Source: Grammothele lineata (Eukaryota > Basidiomycota > Agaricomycetes > Polyporales > Polyporaceae). Taken from it: a stretch of DNA of 64,000 nucleotides. The stretch spans positions 1 through 64,000 of the forward strand of contig NDFF03000154.1 of assembly GCA_002150815.3 (NCBI GenBank). Direction: 5' to 3'. This document shows, piece after piece, positions 59,815-64,000 of the stretch. Numbering within the stretch: the stretch's first letter is position 1; each line of letters starts with the position of its first letter. A program made the translations under genes and the position numbers. Under the pieces are notes generated by a model. The model was not told the DNA's origin and did no database searches. It was given only the letters and a program-made list of their open reading frames with translations.

Positions 59815-60120
59815 GGGGGGGAGAGGGATTCGTCGTCCGCTCGTATAATTAGTTACTAATCAGCGTCATTTGACTTCACGACATGTGTACTCTATAATGG
59901 AACTGTCTGCACGCTCATGTAATGACATGGAAGATATAATGCTTTACTCTCGTCATCAGTCTTATTGATCATCGCGTCGGGAGTGAGCGGTCACTGGGGC
60001 AGCCTCCGCTGCCTTGTCGAGCTTCGCGACGCTGGTACCCTTGTCGGAGTCACCTGCAAGTCTACTCATGTTCGTCCGTGCGTTCATGAGTGACAAAACA
60101 ACGCCCTAGGAGCAAAACGT

Positions 60121-60200
60121 AGGCGCTACCAGGGCTCGAACCTGGGTTTTGGGAATATGAAGCTCAGAATCCCAAGTGATAACCACTACACTATAGCGCC
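60121..60200 (-). tRNA. tRNA-Gln(CTG) with an 8 nt intron
   Basis: Minus strand: acceptor GGCGCTA/TAGCGCC, D-arm GTG...CAC, anticodon stem TGGGA/TCCCA, loop TTCTGA-T (anticodon CTG) interrupted after position 37 by GCTTCATA, T-arm CCAGG TTCGAGC CCTGG, discriminator T. The body matches fungal tRNA-Gln. The 8 nt insert sits at the canonical tRNA intron site. It lies 6 nt downstream of tRNA-Thr(CGT). Confidence 0.88.
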
Positions 60201-60206
60201 AAAGCG

Positions 60207-60278
60207 TGCCCATTGGCTGGATTGAACAACCGACCTCACCATTACGAGTGGCGCGCTCTACCACTGAGCTAAACGGGC
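60207..60278 (-). tRNA. tRNA-Thr(CGT), second identical copy
   Basis: The same 72 nt as 53321-53392, with the same loop CTCGTAA and arms. The identity stops within a few bases of the ends, so only the gene was duplicated or conserved. It is directly upstream (6 nt) of tRNA-Gln(CTG) on the same strand, suggesting one Pol III transcript. Confidence 0.9.
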
Positions 60279-60616
60279 GTTGTGGCGTGAGGGTTACACA
60301 TCATGATGGGGAGGTTTGAGTCTACACCATTCTGAGCCGGCGTCGACTGACGAGTTCAAACTTGAACCAGCTTGAACCGGTTGGCTATGTAGAGTCGCAG
60401 CGCAAGCCTTGACCTTGACCCCAGCTTAATCCATAGCCTCACTCCTTCCCGAGCTCGTTTGTCATCTTCAACTGTTGCCCATACGCTGTCAATACACCGA
60501 AAGGAGGAGGGCAAAACGTGTGGAGGTACGAGATCTCCTTCGACCGGGGCTATGGCTGGGGTTTCAATGGACTTAAGCTTGTTATTGGGCCTCAGTCATG
60601 GACCGTGGAGGATATC

Positions 60617-62365
60617 ATGGATAGGAACATCAATTGCCTCCCGAATAAAATCCTCGTCTACATCTTCGCGCTCTGCAAAAGCGTTGACGGCAGAGTGTCT
60701 GATATATCCGAGGATGAACATGCCCGAAACCTGCATACACGATGGACTGCCGAGCTCCTCCCCGTATGCCGACGGTGGCATGACCTGATTTCTGCGACAC
60801 TGACCCTATGGAGCACCATTTTGGACGATGCCGATAACATATTATGGGTGGAGAGATGCTTAGCTCGGTCTCAAGAATCCCTTGTCGATCTCATCTACCT
60901 GCCCCTCCCGCTCACCAACTTCGACATCGTGCCCGGCTCGCGGGAAAGGTCAATTAAACTCATTCAATCTCATCTTCATCGAGTCCGGACACTTCGCCTC
61001 GACGGGGTTTCTGACAGCGATATGTTTACGCATGTGACGTGCCTGCTCTCAAGTGGTATGCCGGAGATTCAAACCCTGGTCATACGGGGCGTTGGACGGA
61101 TGGGGAGAGTAGGGCGGATTGGCTCAACAGCGCCGCTCGCGTGGGGTTATTCCCCGGCCACGTTTCCTCGGCTTCATTCGTTAGAGTTGAGCGGCATAGT
61201 GTCTCGAATTGACACGGCCACTGTCGCTCACCTTCAACGTTTGACCCTAGGACCCGGAGTTTTCTGCGATCTCTCGTTCGACAGATTCGTCGTGTTTCTG
61301 TCAACGATGCCAAAGTTAGAACACCTCTCTTTGACGACCACGCTTGAACTGCTGTCTCTACCAGTACGCCCACCGCCAGCGCCGTCCCGGCTTCGCTCGC
61401 TGAAGTATCTAGAACTGTCCCGCCATTCCCCAGAGATAACGTCCCTTTTCCTCCAGAATATCGTCGTTCCCTATCACTTGGGATATGTCAAAATCTTCGG
61501 CGTCCCGGGTCGCCCACCATCCAACGTGCTTCCGGCAATGGCAAATCTCTTTTTTCGAACCAAAATTCATCTCATCTCAGCCGTCGATCGCGTTATTGTC
61601 CTCGTCCCCAGAATTTTGGAAAGACCATACTCCATACAGGGCTTCCGAAAGTCAGAAGAAGTCATCAACCTCAGCCTTGGGGGATATCCCTTCTTCAATC
61701 CTCTCGCATCACTCCCGGACATGAGCACCATGCTCGACGACCTCGTTCGCATATTTGGCGGCGTATTCGTAAGACACGTAACGATCACAACGACTTACGC
61801 ACATGACGATTCCCCCCAATCATGGACTTCCTTTTTCCGCGCGTTTCCTTACCTTCGTTGCCTCCATCTCAATGGTTTCGGTTACACAGAAGCCGTTTGG
61901 CGGGGACTTCAGGCAGCGTCCGCTATCACCGGCACCTCCACGGCTGAGGTGGACGTTCCGCAAACCGCACCCCCTGCTTCCCTCAATGTGGCACCATGGG
62001 TTGAAGTTGCGTGCTATGACCTCCGCGAAATATATGTTGACCAGCTCTTCGCGACGGAGGAAGACTTCAGCGCACTCGTGGACTGCTTCCAGAGCCGCGC
62101 ACGCATGGGAGCGCAGCTGGACACCCTCGGTTGGTGGTGGAGCCCGGAGACATCGGACGAAGATCAAGAGCGGTGGTGTACAGAGTACGTTCCGCTGCTA
62201 GAAGAGTGCGTCTCGTTGGTGATGCTGGCAGAGTCCGCAGATAGGCCGGCCGCGCAGGTGAGTGGGCGACCTCCGAAATGAAGGCGAGTGGGACCTTGAC
62301 GATTTCTCTTGCAGAAATTATTGAAGAGGCTTCGCGCGAGTCGAAGTTTGGCATCCCGGAATTGA
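60617..62365 (+). CDS. F-box-like protein with leucine-rich-repeat-like body
   Basis: Two exons (60617-62257, 62315-62365) give 563 residues. The start MDRNINCLPNKILVYIFALC is the first ATG in frame and opens the F-box, followed by ELLPVCRRWHDLISATLTLWSTI, the usual F-box/Skp1-binding end. The rest has irregular LRR-like units: VRTLRLDGVSD, FPRLHSLELSGI, MPKLEHLSLTTTLELL, LRSLKYLELSRHSPE, FPYLRCLHLNGFG. The last exon adds QKLLKRLRASRSLASRN. Expected to be an SCF adaptor; targets unknown. The open frame extends upstream to 60518 without an ATG (FNGLKLVIGPQSWTVEDI), so an unseen 5' exon is possible. Convergent with the next gene. Confidence 0.75.
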
Positions 62366-62659
62366 CCAGACGAGAGAGGTGCAGACATGGCCGTGTCGAT
62401 GGACTCAGAGAAATCTTGATCTTCGATGGCTATGGGGTGGTGCGCGCATACAAAGGATACGATGTAGCATTTGAAGACACCTTTTGGTTATGGTACAGGA
62501 CATCATTCTTGGTACAGGTACAATGCAGTCATCTTGGAATTCACAGATACTTCTTGCTATGCAGTGCCAACTCCGACTCGATGCCATGCATCGGATGCTG
62601 CACGTCATGCTCCGAGTGCCCCTTAATCCTTCGAGGTAGCGCATAACGGGAAACCATAT

Positions 62660-64000
62660 TTACGTCGGGTGCTGGGGCGTCCGTCGAAATCTGCGCAAGA
62701 AAGGCGAAGTGTCAGGTTCGAATACCAAATCGACATCGCGCCAAATGCGACTTGAAGTACTCACTTGATTGACAGGCGTGCAAGCCTTTCCAGGCGCGCC
62801 GTGGACTCATCCAGGTCTACACCCGACATGAGGACAGCGTCGACAACGTCTATCTCTAGCATTCGACCTGGAGGCGTTCCTCTCGCGGATCGCGCTTCGA
62901 GCATTTGTTCGACACCGTCCACGAAGGCTTGGTCGATAGCCACGGTACTCCATACTATGCGACGCAGACATGGAGCGCACAACTTGGGTGCCAAAGCTTC
63001 GTCCAATCCCTTTTCTCCGTTGCTCTCGGTCCCGCCTTCCCCGGCTAGTGCCGCGAACAATGTGACGAGCTTCTGTCCGTTGAGCATGGTGTTCGTGTTT
63101 GGTGCAAACGGATGCCCGACTAGAAGCACTTCCAGGCGAGGGAAGCACGCGAGACCCGCATTCCATAACTCGATAGGCATATCTTGGATGTTGTTGTACA
63201 TCAGCCGGAGTGTCATCACCGGCGATTCAACCCCAGAGAACGGCCCAAACAGAGCCTTCCACGTCTCAAGAGTGATGGAAGTATCTTGCGGCATAGGGTC
63301 GACCATCGCGTCCACCCCTACAGTTATTCGTAGTCCTATCGTGTGGGGAATGATGGGCGTTTGAATACGTTCAGGCCAGTGGTCGACACTTGCACATACA
63401 TAGAAGATCCACCGCGTGTCCAATAATAGTTCGACTCGATTGCATAGCGGTACGATTGAGCGAAGGATGGTAGAATATGGGGAAATGGATCCGATGGAGT
63501 CAAGAGAATTGTCCCTGTTGCGATAAGTTACAAAAACACGACACGATGCAGGGACGATAATGTGATCGCAGAGGAACATGACGTGCTCAACGGAGTCCTT
63601 GATCACAACTTCGCGAGCCTTCTGAAAGACCACGGGTTCCGAGAGGCTCGTATCCAGATTGGGAATATATGGAGGCGGCGTCATGAGGTCGTAGTGGATG
63701 TGCAAGACTTCAAGGTCGGGACTATGGCGGAGGAGCGCTAAAAGGTCGTTTGCCAAGGGAGAGGTGGCGATGTTCCCGAGCTTTAGTACTCGGAGGTGGT
63801 GGTACAACGAAGAATTCCATGGCAAGTTCGTTCCACAGAGGGTCAGATAGCGCAAGCGAGGGAAATGATCGCGAGTCAGTTTAACAGCGGCGAGAGCTGC
63901 CGTAAAAACTGCCGCATCGCTGTGAGAAGAGCAGGAGAGGTTGAGTTTCTTGAGTGTGATCATCTGCGAGAGGGAGGAAGCTATAAGATTGACATTGGCT
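62660..64000 (-). CDS. LRR-like (F-box family) protein, 5' end beyond right edge
   Basis: Last exons of a minus-strand gene entering from the right edge: large exon 64000-62765, then 62690-62660 after a 74 nt GTGAGT intron, ending IKFRRTPQHPT. The frame is open to the edge (NVNLIASSLSQMITLKKLNLS). LRR-like units: LKKLNLSCSS, FPRLRYLTLCGTNL, LRVLKLGNIATSP, SPDLEVLHIHYDLM, FPRLEVLLVGHPF. The ending (CLRRIVWSTVAIDQAFVDGVEQMLEARS) is common in basidiomycete F-box/LRR proteins. The F-box itself, if present, lies outside the window. Similar in plan to the gene at 60617-62365 but not obviously a recent copy. Confidence 0.7.

Overview
The window is nuclear DNA of a filamentous basidiomycete, most likely a wood-decaying Agaricomycete of the Polyporales type. 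Genes are split by many 45-70 nt GT-AG introns. The gene families fit this group: DUF6534-type membrane proteins, FunK1 kinase, F-box proteins with the WTG/PxWAWK tail, a fungal CBM1 on a pectinase, and S1/P1 nuclease. No rRNA, CRISPR or bacterial-style operon was seen. All gene models below were spliced by eye and checked for frame; exon ends are predictions.

0-18 kb is an accessory region. It opens with the 3' end of a Ty3/gypsy-like element and its LTR (1-677). Three intron-dense DUF6534-type membrane protein genes follow, all on the minus strand (965-2923, 6312-8653, 15918-17853). Between them lie a single-pass membrane protein (4700-5592), a plus-strand TPR/CCCH zinc-finger protein (9903-11946) and a secreted GH28 rhamnogalacturonase with a C-terminal CBM1 (13390-15503).

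19-35 kb is mostly housekeeping: Sec13 (COPII coat/nuclear pore), mitochondrial elongation factor G, a secreted S1/P1 nuclease, a tandem dimeric alpha/beta-barrel protein, and the spindle checkpoint protein Mad1. Mad1 is divergent from a DUF262 (GmrSD N-domain) protein. A protein resembling a trypsin fold without its catalytic residues follows.

36-48 kb holds two more members of the TPR/CCCH family (36379-38810 and 45051-48161). They enclose an F-box protein, a divergent pair of small papain-like (LRAT/NlpC-like) proteins and an aminoglycoside-phosphotransferase-like kinase. The second TPR/CCCH gene carries two tandem copies of the N-terminal domain. This family (Rossmann/ThuA-like domain, TPR, two CCCH fingers) is the most unusual content of the window.

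49-64 kb holds a FunK1 kinase, the SMC5/6 subunit Nse3, prefoldin subunit 5, a PIN-domain protein, an MFS hexose transporter, three tRNA genes (two identical tRNA-Thr(CGT), one 6 nt upstream of an intron-containing tRNA-Gln(CTG)) and two convergent F-box/LRR-like genes, the last running off the right edge.
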